A stretch of 64,000 bases of DNA from assembly GCF_030166655.1 (NCBI RefSeq), contig NZ_CP126446.1, positions 186,001-250,000 on the forward strand. The letters run 5' to 3'. The translations under genes were made by a program, and so were the position numbers. The notes beneath the pieces are model-generated. The model ran no database searches and was not told where the DNA came from. It worked only from the letters and a program-made list of their open reading frames with translations. Source of the stretch: Pontibacillus chungwhensis. GTDB lineage: Bacteria; Bacillota; Bacilli; Bacillales; BH030062. Below, in pieces: positions 24,201 to 32,011 of this stretch (position 1 is the stretch's first letter; each line of letters begins with the position of its first letter).

Positions 24201-25628
24201 TTATCTGAACCACTTAATATATTTCTCTGTAATCGACGGGACCACGCCGCTGAATAGTTTACTTCTCCAGTATTCGTTACTGGCACGTTCAATTGCGGCT
24301 GTGTGATTGGGGTAAGGATAGATCATACTGGAAAGTTCTCCGATCTTCATTCCTTTTTCAACAGCTAAAACAGCTACTTGCATCCAGTCTCCTGCTCCTT
24401 TCCCAATGGCGTGTGCTCCTAATATATGCCCTTTGGTATCTGTGATAAATTTAATGAAGCCTTCTGACTTGTGATCGGCCACGAAGCGGTCCACATCCGC
24501 CAGATCGGTGTGATAGATCAGGACGCCATCATGTTTCTCTTGCGCTTCTTTCTGCGTGAGGCCAAGGTGGAAGACTTCTGGTGTGATGTAGGTGTTCCAT
24601 GGGATTAACTCATAAGACGCCTTGCGACTTAGTCCAAACACCGCATTTTGTACAACTGTTTTCCCTTCATACCCCGCTACATGAGTGAAAGGAGGCGTTC
24701 CGTTCACATCTCCGATGGCGAAAATATGTCCGACGTTTGTACGAAGCGTCTCATCGACTTTTACAAACCCCCGCTCGTCCATATCGACGCCAGCCTGATC
24801 TAGATCGAGAGAATCTGTATTCGGCTTACGGCCTGTTGCCAGGAAGATTTGGTCAGCTTCTATTACATATTCTTCATCCTGAACGGAATAATGAACGTAG
24901 TTCTGTTTTCCTTCTCGAGAGGTTTTCTTTACATTTGCATCTGTAATGATCGTTAGCTCTCGTTCCAGTATCTCTTGCGCTTTCTTCTGGATATCTTGAT
25001 CTTCCTTGCCTAGTACCCCAGGGCCGGCTTCAAGAACAGTGACTTCAGATCCAAGGCGTGCATAGGCTTGAGCAATTTCAAGACCGATTGGGCCTCCGCC
25101 AATAAAGACCATTTTCTTCGGTAGTTGTTTAAGGTCAAAGACAGTTTCATTTGTAAGGTAACCTGTTTCTTTCAGCCCTTCGATTGGAGGTACGTTAGGT
25201 CTTGAGCCGGTTGCAATTATGATGCGTTTTCCAAAAAGAGCTTCCTCTTGGTTCTCAACCTCAACTTCATGGTCACTTCGAAACGACGCTCCTCCTATAT
25301 AGACATCAATTCCTAAGTCTTCGAAGCGTTCAATGCTGTCATGTTCCTGAAGGTGCTCAATTGATTCCTTGACGCGTTGATTAATCATCTTTACATCGAC
25401 TTCACCTGATGCCTGTACGCCGTACTTCGATACACTTCTGGCATGGTGAATTTCGTTAGCTGCTTCAATAAGAGATTTAGAAGGGACGCAACCGAAGTGG
25501 AGGCAGTCACCACCTAAGTCTTCTCGCTTTTCTACTAAGGCTACCTGGGCTCCCAGGGAAGCGGCTCCTGAAGCTACAGTAAGGCCTCCTGCACCGCCGC
25601 CTATAATGATGATGTCATATTGTTTCAT
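24201..25628 (-). CDS. FAD-dependent pyridine nucleotide-disulfide oxidoreductase (not a true Lpd)
   Basis: 475 residues. FAD site IIIGGGAGGLTVA (6-18), redox disulfide Cys42-Cys47 (GGDCLHFGCVPSK), NAD(P) site FIGGGPIGLEIAQ near 175, and FAD site IFAIGDVNG near 300. The C-terminal catalytic segment that reads HPTLSE in lipoamide dehydrogenase is YPNHTA here, so the His-Glu dyad is missing. It is therefore more like mercuric-reductase-type relatives of unknown substrate. It is the last gene of a seven-gene minus-strand cluster, 15 nt after the phosphotransferase gene. AAAGGGGA ribosome site. Confidence 0.85.
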   Translation of the reverse strand: MKQYDIIIIGGGAGGLTVASGAASLGAQVALVEKREDLGGDCLHFGCVPSKSLIEAANEIHHARSVSKYGVQASGEVDVKMINQRVKESIEHLQEHDSIERFEDLGIDVYIGGASFRSDHEVEVENQEEALFGKRIIIATGSRPNVPPIEGLKETGYLTNETVFDLKQLPKKMVFIGGGPIGLEIAQAYARLGSEVTVLEAGPGVLGKEDQDIQKKAQEILERELTIITDANVKKTSREGKQNYVHYSVQDEEYVIEADQIFLATGRKPNTDSLDLDQAGVDMDERGFVKVDETLRTNVGHIFAIGDVNGTPPFTHVAGYEGKTVVQNAVFGLSRKASYELIPWNTYITPEVFHLGLTQKEAQEKHDGVLIYHTDLADVDRFVADHKSEGFIKFITDTKGHILGAHAIGKGAGDWMQVAVLAVEKGMKIGELSSMIYPYPNHTAAIERASNEYWRSKLFSGVVPSITEKYIKWFR

Positions 25629-25643
25629 CGTTTTTTCCCCTTT

Positions 25644-26225
25644 CTAAGGCAAGATTCGTTTTGCTTCTATAAAGCGCTGCAACGCTGTAAAGACTTCTAC
25701 AGCGAAGAAAGCAAGCGTTGACCACATTAAGATGGATGGAAAGAGCATCATGATGCTGAAGAAGATGAAGCCTTCCGTACGCTCTGCCACTCCTGCTTGG
25801 TAATAAAAAGACTTAATCCCTTGCTTTTCAGACACAGCCCCGACTGTTAGGAAGATGGTCATTGAAAAGATAATCGAGACACTTAAGAGAAGAAGGGGCC
25901 ACATAACTTCAGGATGAAGATAGGCGATGCCTAAAATAATGCTAATCTCAACAATTCGGTCAAACGTAATATCCATGACGGTGCCGAAGGAGGATGGTTT
26001 GGTCATTCTGGCCATTGTTCCGTCAACAGCATCTAAAAAACCGGATAGCCAAAGAGCGACTACAGCCAGAATGGGAAAGCCAAGAGCATAGATCCCACCT
26101 GAAGCAATACCGATGATAAAGGCAATGGTTGTAACTTGATTGGCGGTTAATCCGAGTGTCGTCAACCACTTGGATGTGTGTTCAATCGATGGCTGAACGT
26201 ATTTCCTAGCATGTGTGTCGAGCAT
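25644..26225 (-). CDS. CDP-alcohol phosphatidyltransferase family protein (YnjF-like)
   Basis: 193 residues, about five membrane helices. The catalytic motif DAVDGTMARMTKPSSFGTVMDITFD (residues about 46-70) has all expected Asp residues; the spacer between AR and G is seven residues, one shorter than in PgsA. It should join a CDP-activated lipid to an alcohol head group, making a phospholipid. The alcohol is unknown. E. coli YnjF occupies the matching place in its ynj region. GGAGGTG ribosome site before the ATG. Confidence 0.85.
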   Translation of the reverse strand: MLDTHARKYVQPSIEHTSKWLTTLGLTANQVTTIAFIIGIASGGIYALGFPILAVVALWLSGFLDAVDGTMARMTKPSSFGTVMDITFDRIVEISIILGIAYLHPEVMWPLLLLSVSIIFSMTIFLTVGAVSEKQGIKSFYYQAGVAERTEGFIFFSIMMLFPSILMWSTLAFFAVEVFTALQRFIEAKRILP

Positions 26226-26246
26226 TTGTTACACCTCCTGCGCTCT

Positions 26247-26900
26247 CTATCCTGTAAAGCCGAGCCATCGCTTAATCCTTTCTCTAAACAAGAAGGTGAT
26301 GGCCATTAGCGCAAGAAGAAGAGAGACAGCTAACATAATTTGTTTAACATTACCGGTTCCAAGACTAGCGCCCAAATAGCTGTAAACGAGCGTCCCTGGG
26401 AACATTCCAATCATGGTTGCCGGGATGAAGGATCGAAAGTTGACCCTGGTAATGCCAGATACATAACTTAAAAGATCAAATCCAACGATGGGAGTCAAAC
26501 GAAGAATAAGAACGTATAAGAAGCCATTCTGATCTATTTTTTTAAATAATTGTTCGGACCATGAAAAGTTTTGAACTTTGACGAGTGAGTCGCCGAAGAA
26601 ACGTCCCATAATGTATCCTGTCACTGCAGCTCCTGTTGCTCCGAAGAGGATATAAAGAAAACCAGGCCAAACCCCATACACAAAACCTGCTACGAGCGAT
26701 AGGATAGAGGTCGGAAAGAAAACGATAGGGCCGAGTGCATAAATGAGAAAGAAGATAAAAGGGGACCACCACCCAAATGATTGAACAAAGGTGCTTATTT
26801 CATCTTTTCCCAAATTGAACTCGAATCGAACAATATAAGCGGCTATACCAAATAGAATGAGTACAATCACTGGTTTTATCCAATTTTTCAATTGTTTCAT
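26247..26900 (-). CDS. TVP38/TMEM64 (DedA-superfamily) membrane protein, YdjX/YdjZ-like
   Basis: 217 residues from ATG at 26900, chosen over 26909 because AAAGGA would abut the earlier ATG. About five to six membrane helices; the VTT-domain core FFPTSILSLVAGFVYGVWPG, FGATGAAVTGYIMGRFFG and LTPIVGFDLLSYVSGIT is clear. Relatives include lipid scramblases and carriers. E. coli ydjX/ydjZ lie beside ynjBCD, as this gene lies beside the equivalent ABC genes. It begins just beyond the ATPase stop codon, so translation is coupled. Confidence 0.85.
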   Translation of the reverse strand: MKQLKNWIKPVIVLILFGIAAYIVRFEFNLGKDEISTFVQSFGWWSPFIFFLIYALGPIVFFPTSILSLVAGFVYGVWPGFLYILFGATGAAVTGYIMGRFFGDSLVKVQNFSWSEQLFKKIDQNGFLYVLILRLTPIVGFDLLSYVSGITRVNFRSFIPATMIGMFPGTLVYSYLGASLGTGNVKQIMLAVSLLLALMAITFLFRERIKRWLGFTG

Positions 26901-26901
26901 G

Positions 26902-27888
26902 TTACTCATTCCTTTGCTTTAAATTTGTAAACGTATGAACCGTATCAGGGTGTGCTGATACATAAACCGTTTCATCCCACTGAAGGCCAAGGGAACTAGA
27001 AACGGTGACTTGTTGATTTACGTCTGCAATAAAGATTTGATAAAGGCTGTGTCCATGGATATGCACCTTATTCTTCATCGTCCCTTTCCACACCCATTCA
27101 GTTTGATGCGGTGTGGATTTGGATAAGAATAGGGATTGCACAGGAATGTAGGTCTCCTTGTCGACAATTAGATGGTCGCCAAAGAAATCGGCGACAAAGG
27201 CATTTGCGGGAACGTGATACACGTGTTCAGGTTCACCGATCTGCTGAAATTGTCCGTTTTCAAAGACGCCGACATAATCCCCCATCTCCATGGCTTCTTC
27301 TCGATCATGTGTAACAAAGACAGCCGTGATGGCCTGATCCTTTAGCAACTGTCTGACCCAGGCACGCATCTCCCCTCTAAGACGAACGTCCAGGCTACTA
27401 AAGGGCTCATCGAGTAAGAGAAGCTGAGGGGAGATAGCCAAGGATCTGGCTAGTGAAACTCTCTGTTGCTGACCGCCGGATAATTCATAAGGGAATTTTT
27501 TTTCATAACCGGTTAGCCCAACTTGGTTGATCAATTCTTGTGCACGTCGCATTCTTTCTTTTTTCTTTATTCGTTGAAAGGATAACCCGTAGGCAACGTT
27601 CTCAGCGATTGTCATATGCGGAAATAGTAAAGGATGCTGAAATACCAAGCTTACTGGGCGTTTATTGGCATCAAGGTTCGTGACTTCTTGTTGATCTATG
27701 ATGAATGTCCCTTCAGTAAACGGCTCTAATCCAGCTAAGCAACGAAGAAGGGTTGTTTTCCCGCTTCCTGAAGGGCCTACGATACTTAAGATCTCTCCTT
27801 TGGATAAGGTGAACGAGAGATCGTTGAAGATGGTGTCATTATGGAATGATTTCGATGTGTGATTGACTGTGATAAACGATGCTGTCAT
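26902..27888 (-). CDS. ABC transporter ATP-binding protein (YnjD-like)
   Basis: 328 residues. Walker A GPSGSGKTTLL (about 38-48), signature LSGGQQQRVSLARSLA (about 134-149), Walker B LLLLDEPFSSLD, switch His in FVTHDREEAM. A C-terminal extension of about 100 residues looks like an OB/TOBE-type regulatory domain (IHGHSLYQIFIADVNQQVTVSSSLGLQW). ATG at 27888 chosen for its TTGGAGGACT site; it overlaps the permease stop as ATGA, so the two are coupled. Confidence 0.9.
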   Translation of the reverse strand: MTASFITVNHTSKSFHNDTIFNDLSFTLSKGEILSIVGPSGSGKTTLLRCLAGLEPFTEGTFIIDQQEVTNLDANKRPVSLVFQHPLLFPHMTIAENVAYGLSFQRIKKKERMRRAQELINQVGLTGYEKKFPYELSGGQQQRVSLARSLAISPQLLLLDEPFSSLDVRLRGEMRAWVRQLLKDQAITAVFVTHDREEAMEMGDYVGVFENGQFQQIGEPEHVYHVPANAFVADFFGDHLIVDKETYIPVQSLFLSKSTPHQTEWVWKGTMKNKVHIHGHSLYQIFIADVNQQVTVSSSLGLQWDETVYVSAHPDTVHTFTNLKQRNE

Positions 27889-28694
27889 AAACGAGTCCTC
27901 CAAGGATTTTGATACGGAAGGAGCGATAAAAGAAGCTCCATAGACAGGTAGAATAAGACGGGAAGTAAAGCGAACCAGGCAGAAAAGGCGGCAAGAACGG
28001 TACTTTCAGCTGAATCTAAGAATGGGAAGTAAATCATAGCGAGAGTTACCACATTCCCGCCCCCGATAATGGCTGTAATCACATACTGGCTTAGGCTAAT
28101 GACAAAGATTAAGAAAACCGTACTTCTGATAGATGGCATGAGGAGAGGGAGTTCTACACTCCAGAAGCGATGCCATCTTGTTGTGCCAAGTACTTGTGCT
28201 TGTTGTAAGATCCCGGTTCCCATAGATGCGTATCCGCTTCGTAACATTTTAATACTATAAGGGATAGTCGGTACGAGATGAATGAGCACTACCCCGAGCC
28301 ACGTGTCGGTCAGACCAATTCGAATCATAGCCACATGAAGGCCCATTGTAATGGCAAGCAAGGGAACAATGAGTGGGAGTAGGAAGAGTGCATCAACAAC
28401 GGCTTTCCCTTTAAAAGAATAAAAGGCCAGTGCCTTTCCGGCTAAGAGACCGATGATGAGATTAAGTACCACGACAAGGGCACCAATGCCGAGGGAAACA
28501 AAGGTAGCTTGAATCAACTTTGCCTCAGAAAAGAGTGCCTCCCAGCCTTTTAAAGAGATCATCATTTCTGAACTGCCATTACTGCTAATGTTCATGAATA
28601 AGCTTTTGGCGAACAAAAACACGACAGGTAAGATGAACAGGAGCCACGTGAGAACCCAAAATTGAATTTTTTTCTGTTTGCTAAGGCGGTTCAT
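27885..28694 (-). CDS. ABC transporter permease 2 (half of YnjC)
   Basis: 269 residues with six membrane helices and an EAA-like loop LQQAQVLGTTRWHRFWSVELPLLMP near residues 162-185. It pairs with the permease gene that ends 2 nt upstream. In E. coli YnjC both halves are fused; here they are separate genes. The substrate is unknown. Confidence 0.85.
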   Translation of the reverse strand: MNRLSKQKKIQFWVLTWLLFILPVVFLFAKSLFMNISSNGSSEMMISLKGWEALFSEAKLIQATFVSLGIGALVVVLNLIIGLLAGKALAFYSFKGKAVVDALFLLPLIVPLLAITMGLHVAMIRIGLTDTWLGVVLIHLVPTIPYSIKMLRSGYASMGTGILQQAQVLGTTRWHRFWSVELPLLMPSIRSTVFLIFVISLSQYVITAIIGGGNVVTLAMIYFPFLDSAESTVLAAFSAWFALLPVLFYLSMELLLSLLPYQNPWRTRL

Positions 28695-28695
28695 A

Positions 28696-29556
28696 CTAAT
28701 CCTGTCCTTTCGTGAGAAGCATCCGTTTCCGATTCATGACTGAAAATGCAATAAAACTGACGATACCAATAATGACACTGGTCATAACCATCGCAGCGAA
28801 AGCTAAAGGTCGATCATTCCAATCCCCCGAATAGAACCAATCATACGTTAAAACGGAAATCATCTCTGGGAAAGTCGCCCCAAGAAGGAAGGGAACCTCA
28901 TAAGCACTTAGAATAAAGGCGAATAAAATAATCCCCGTCTCCACTAGCGCCGGGAAAACCCATGGCCACTCTGCATCTTTAAATGCCGCCCATTTCCCAC
29001 CCCCTAATGTCTCGACGAGATCTCTGTAGCCTTTATCGTGCTTCGTGTAGATCGGAAGCAACATTAATACGACAAAAGGGGTTTCTTTGCCCACATAGGT
29101 CAGAATCATCCCAATTCCATTTTGGTCGTTTGTCACAATGGGAAAAGCATCTGTGCTCGGTATGAAACCGATCTCGTTCAATAGATTAGAGATAAGGCCG
29201 CTCTGTTCAAACAGAAGAAGAACAATATACCCCCATACAAAGTGAGGGAAAAGCATCGGGAGCCAAATGCTTAGCTTGCCTGCTGTTCTCTGGATGAATG
29301 GTGTGAAGCTTCTGGTAATCAGCACCCCAAGTAATAGCGAAAGAGCGGTGGCGATTAAGGTAATACGGATGCTGTACCCGAGTGACTCATAGAAGCTCTG
29401 TTCGGTAAATAGTGTTGTGTAGTACTTGGTTGTAAACGCCCCTTGATCTTGTAAACTCGTACGTACGGCTGATAGGAAGCCGTAAAGTGGCAATGCGAGA
29501 AAGAGTAAGGCTGGAACTAAGAGAACCCAAGCCTTATTCGCCTCTGATAACTTCAT
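28696..29556 (-). CDS. ABC transporter permease 1 (half of YnjC)
   Basis: 286 residues, six helices, with the coupling loop YRDLVETLGGGKWAAFKDAEWPWVFP near residues 172-197. GGAGAATTGGAAAG ribosome site. The start overlaps the end of the substrate-binding protein gene by 23 nt, which indicates one transcript and coupled translation. Confidence 0.85.
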   Translation of the reverse strand: MKLSEANKAWVLLVPALLFLALPLYGFLSAVRTSLQDQGAFTTKYYTTLFTEQSFYESLGYSIRITLIATALSLLLGVLITRSFTPFIQRTAGKLSIWLPMLFPHFVWGYIVLLLFEQSGLISNLLNEIGFIPSTDAFPIVTNDQNGIGMILTYVGKETPFVVLMLLPIYTKHDKGYRDLVETLGGGKWAAFKDAEWPWVFPALVETGIILFAFILSAYEVPFLLGATFPEMISVLTYDWFYSGDWNDRPLAFAAMVMTSVIIGIVSFIAFSVMNRKRMLLTKGQD

Positions 29557-30772
29557 CTTTCCAATTCTCCTTTATCCACTCTACATATTGGGCGTCGGCC
29601 TCTGGTAGGAAGCTCTCTTCTAAAATTTCATTGGAGAGGACACTTTTGCCTCGGTTTAATGACTCAAAGGCTTGCTGATCTTCTTCTGAAAGCTTATCTA
29701 TGCTGATTGGTGTGTTATCTCCCCAGTTTGTTGGCTTCAATTTCTGAAGCTGAGCCTCAGGAGATAGCAAGAAATTAATCAACGTCATGGCTCCTGCTTT
29801 ATTTGGGCTATTGTAAGGAATAGCTAAGAAGTGAGTGTTTCCAATTGACCCTTCATCTAGAACAAAACTTCGAGTTGAGTCAGGGAACTCATTGTTCTCA
29901 ATCATGTGTTCAGCACGGGCTTCGTTATACCCCATTGTCATGGAAACGTCTCCTTTGCTATACAAACGATCTAATTCAGCTAATGAAGAAGGATAGTGTT
30001 TTCCCTCTCTCCATAAATCTGGCTTTATTTCATTCAAGTAGGACCACATATAATCCCCGGCGCTACTTGCACGTTCTTTTGAAAATGGCTCTTCGACCAG
30101 GGTCTTCGTATCCTCAGCTCCTTTGTAGAGGAGGTGTCTTAAGAACGCATTCCCTGAGAAATCATCTGGATTTGGATAAGTAAACTCTCCTGGGTTGTTA
30201 TGAATCCATGTCTTCAATTCTTGAAAGGTTTCAGGTGGTTGTTCTATTTTGTCCTGATCGTATAAAAAGACGAATTGAACTTTCCCCCACGGAGCTTCAT
30301 ATCCTTCAGTAGGGGTTCCGAAATCATAATCGAACGCTAAGCTATCCTGTTCATAGTAATCTTTGAAGTTAGGAAGTTGATTACGAAAAGGACCATAGAG
30401 CAGATTGTTTTCTTTCGCATTTTTAAAATTCTCTCCGTTTACCCAAATCACATCAATCGTACCATCTTGTTTATTGGCCTGTTTCTCTGAGTAAAGTTTC
30501 TGGAGGATGTTGCCTGTGTCCATAGGAGTTCGCTCTAAATGGATGTTGTATTGTTCTTTCATGCGAGGGGCGACCCATTCGTCTATATAACGATTGATGC
30601 CCTCATCGCCACCCCACATATGAAGGCGCACAGTGGTTTCGGAGGCTTTGGTTTTAATATCTTCCCAAGATGTATCTTGTAAGGACTGATCAGTACCATT
30701 TGTTTCTCCGTCTGCATTGCTACAAGATGTAAGGATGAGTAGGAGTAAAAGAAATCCTATAACTCTTTTCAC
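29534..30772 (-). CDS. ABC transporter substrate-binding lipoprotein (YnjB-like)
   Basis: 412 residues, GTG start after GGGGGA. Signal peptide MKRVIGFLLLLLILTSC with lipobox LTSC, Cys17 being lipidated. The segment LHMWGGDEGINRYIDEWVAP (about 50-69) and the lobe motif DVIWVNGENFKNAKENNLLYGPF are of the YnjB type of extracellular solute-binding protein. It is the first gene of the cluster, so ligand capture comes first, followed by transport (next three genes) and lipid/redox enzymes. The ligand is unknown; a small molecule used by the phosphotransferase or oxidoreductase is possible. Confidence 0.8.
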   Translation of the reverse strand: MKRVIGFLLLLLILTSCSNADGETNGTDQSLQDTSWEDIKTKASETTVRLHMWGGDEGINRYIDEWVAPRMKEQYNIHLERTPMDTGNILQKLYSEKQANKQDGTIDVIWVNGENFKNAKENNLLYGPFRNQLPNFKDYYEQDSLAFDYDFGTPTEGYEAPWGKVQFVFLYDQDKIEQPPETFQELKTWIHNNPGEFTYPNPDDFSGNAFLRHLLYKGAEDTKTLVEEPFSKERASSAGDYMWSYLNEIKPDLWREGKHYPSSLAELDRLYSKGDVSMTMGYNEARAEHMIENNEFPDSTRSFVLDEGSIGNTHFLAIPYNSPNKAGAMTLINFLLSPEAQLQKLKPTNWGDNTPISIDKLSEEDQQAFESLNRGKSVLSNEILEESFLPEADAQYVEWIKENWKDEVIRGE

Positions 30773-30809
30773 TTGTAATCCCCCTTATTGAAATCTGTTT
30801 TTATAGTTG

Positions 30810-30903
30810 GGCCCCACAGGACGTGGGGTCGTTCGATGTTGGTTATTGTTGTGGCGTTTTTAGTCGAACTTCCACTTTACCTAAACAGTCGCCTTCGCTT
30901 TTC
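30810..30903 (+). repeat. Interspersed repeat type A, copy 1
   Basis: Starts with the stem CCCCACAGGACGTGGGG, continues TCGTTCGATGTTGG and GTGGCGTTTTTAGTCGAACT, and ends in TCGCTTTTC. A near copy is at 31238. GTTCGA and TCGAAC pair, so it can fold. It is followed directly by TGGCCTA and a type B element. Here the second small hairpin is worn. Confidence 0.8.
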
Positions 30904-30910
30904 TGGCCTA

Positions 30911-31029
30911 GATCCAGCTCCGGGCCGCAGACACTCTGGACATAAGGCAACCCCCTTCGTGAGGAAAAGCACCTCACTGCGGGTTTTGTCTTATGCCTGC
31001 CGTGCCTAAGCAGCGGCCCTGCGCTTTTC
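30911..31029 (+). repeat. Structured interspersed repeat type B, copy 2
   Basis: Opens GATCCAGCTCCGG, closes CCCTGCGCTTTTC. The arms are different from copy 1 but still complementary: GGGCCGC/GCGGCCC and CATAAG/CTTATG, with an inner GTGAGG...CCTCAC hairpin. Structure, not sequence, is kept. Not coding. Confidence 0.8.
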
Positions 31030-31032
31030 ATG

Positions 31033-31148
31033 AGATCCAGCTCCGGGGGCTAGGGGCTAGCGAGATAAGCAAACTACCTGCAGTGGCTAACGCCACTTCC
31101 GGCATTTTGCTTATCCGTACGCCCCTGGGCAAGCCCCCTGCGCTTTTC
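31033..31148 (+). repeat. Structured interspersed repeat type B, copy 3
   Basis: Arms GGGGGCT/AGCCCCC, AGGGGC/GCCCCT and GATAAGC/GCTTATC; inner hairpin AGTGGC-TAAC-GCCACT. Same orientation as the other copies, separated from copy 2 by ATGA. Confidence 0.85.
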
Positions 31149-31154
31149 GTTCTA

Positions 31155-31237
31155 GATCCAGCTCCGGCTCCTAGCCCCTAGCGTCATAAGCAATCTAACT
31201 CCAGTCTGCTGCGCAGACTTCCATTAGCTTGCTTATG
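31155..31237 (+). repeat. Structured interspersed repeat type B, copy 4, truncated
   Basis: Left arm (CTCCGGCTCCTAGCCCC), inner hairpin AGTCTGC-TGC-GCAGACT and GCTTATG are present; the right outer arm and GCGCTTTTC end are missing and replaced by a type A element. The junction lies at about 31237. Confidence 0.8.
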
Positions 31238-31332
31238 CGGCCCCACAGGACGTGGGGTCGTTCGATGTTGCCACAGGATGTGGCGTTTTTAGTCGAACTT
31301 CCACTTTACCTAAACAGTCGCCTGTGCTTTTC
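31238..31332 (+). repeat. Interspersed repeat type A, copy 2
   Basis: Two small hairpins, CCCCACAGGACGTGGGG and GCCACAGGATGTGGC, then TTTTTAGTCGAACTTCCAC and an end in TGTGCTTTTC. Followed by the same TGGCCTA linker and type B copy 5 as in the first A-B junction. Confidence 0.8.
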
Positions 31333-31339
31333 TGGCCTA

Positions 31340-31457
31340 GATCCAGCTCCGGCGGGGAGGGCCTAGCGAGATAAGCCATCTTTTCTCCAAAGGCTATTCG
31401 CCTTTTCCGAAAAGCTGGCTTATCCGTACGGCCCTGACCACCCCGCCTGTGCTTTTC
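31340..31457 (+). repeat. Structured interspersed repeat type B, copy 5
   Basis: Outer arms match copy 1 at 23607 almost base for base (CGGCGGGGAGGGCCTAGCG... and ...GGCCCTGACCACCCCGCC), but the inner hairpin is different (AAAGGC...GCCTTTT). It closes the 30.8-31.5 kb repeat block, which has no genes. Confidence 0.85.
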
Positions 31458-31587
31458 TTTATTCCATTATACATTTATTATAAAAGTATTAACTCTAATC
31501 CAACTTACATGAATGTGCTCATGTATTTCGAATCTGGTTGGGATATGTTTAAATAGAATGAGAGTTATTTCAAGGAGGTTATTTTTA

Positions 31588-31908
31588 GTGGAGTTTATTC
31601 GAGAGATGAAGACATTTCAAGATCTTATAGATGGGGAAGAGCCGGTTATTATTAAGTTCTCTGCGGATTGGTGTCCGGATTGTAAGCGTATGGATATGTT
31701 TATTGGGGACATTGTAGAGGAGTATAATGCTTATAAATGGTTCGAGATTAACCGTGATGAGCTACCAGATGTTGCTGATCAGTATGAAGTGATGGGGATT
31801 CCTAGTATTCTTGTATTCCAAAACGGTCAGAAAATCGCTCACCTTCATAGCGCAGATGCTAAAACACCTGAAGAAGTGGAAGGCTTCTTAGCTCGTACGT
31901 TTCAATAA
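31588..31908 (+). CDS. Thioredoxin-like protein
   Basis: 106 residues from GTG at 31588, chosen for the AAGGAGG site 9 nt upstream; the open frame before it has no ribosome site and lies in promoter DNA. Active site WCPDC (about residues 30-34) and cis-proline segment GIPSILVF. It should be a cytosolic thiol-disulfide reductase of the YdbP type. Monocistronic with a strong terminator. Confidence 0.9.
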   Translation: MEFIREMKTFQDLIDGEEPVIIKFSADWCPDCKRMDMFIGDIVEEYNAYKWFEINRDELPDVADQYEVMGIPSILVFQNGQKIAHLHSADAKTPEEVEGFLARTFQ

Positions 31909-31924
31909 TTAAATCAGTCGTTTT

Positions 31925-31978
31925 CAAACGCACAAATGTGGAGTAAAATGGAAAATACTCTGCGTTTGTGTTTTTTTT
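31925..31978 (+). terminator. Terminator of the thioredoxin-like gene
   Basis: CAAACGCA and TGCGTTTG with an inner GAGTA/TACTC stem, then eight T residues. Confidence 0.8.
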
Positions 31979-32011
31979 ATTGGAACTGGGGAAGGGGGTG
32001 GAGGAGTGGAA

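Noticed and set aside
24201-25628. Dihydrolipoyl dehydrogenase of a 2-oxoacid complex
   Set aside because: The C-terminal His-Glu dyad is absent and no E1/E2 genes are linked.
30788-31181. Small open frames in the repeat block
   Set aside because: They lie wholly in type A/B repeats, change frame between copies and lack ribosome sites.
30810-31457. Insertion sequence or transposon
   Set aside because: Repeats are clear, but no transposase or fragment of one is encoded and no target duplications are visible.
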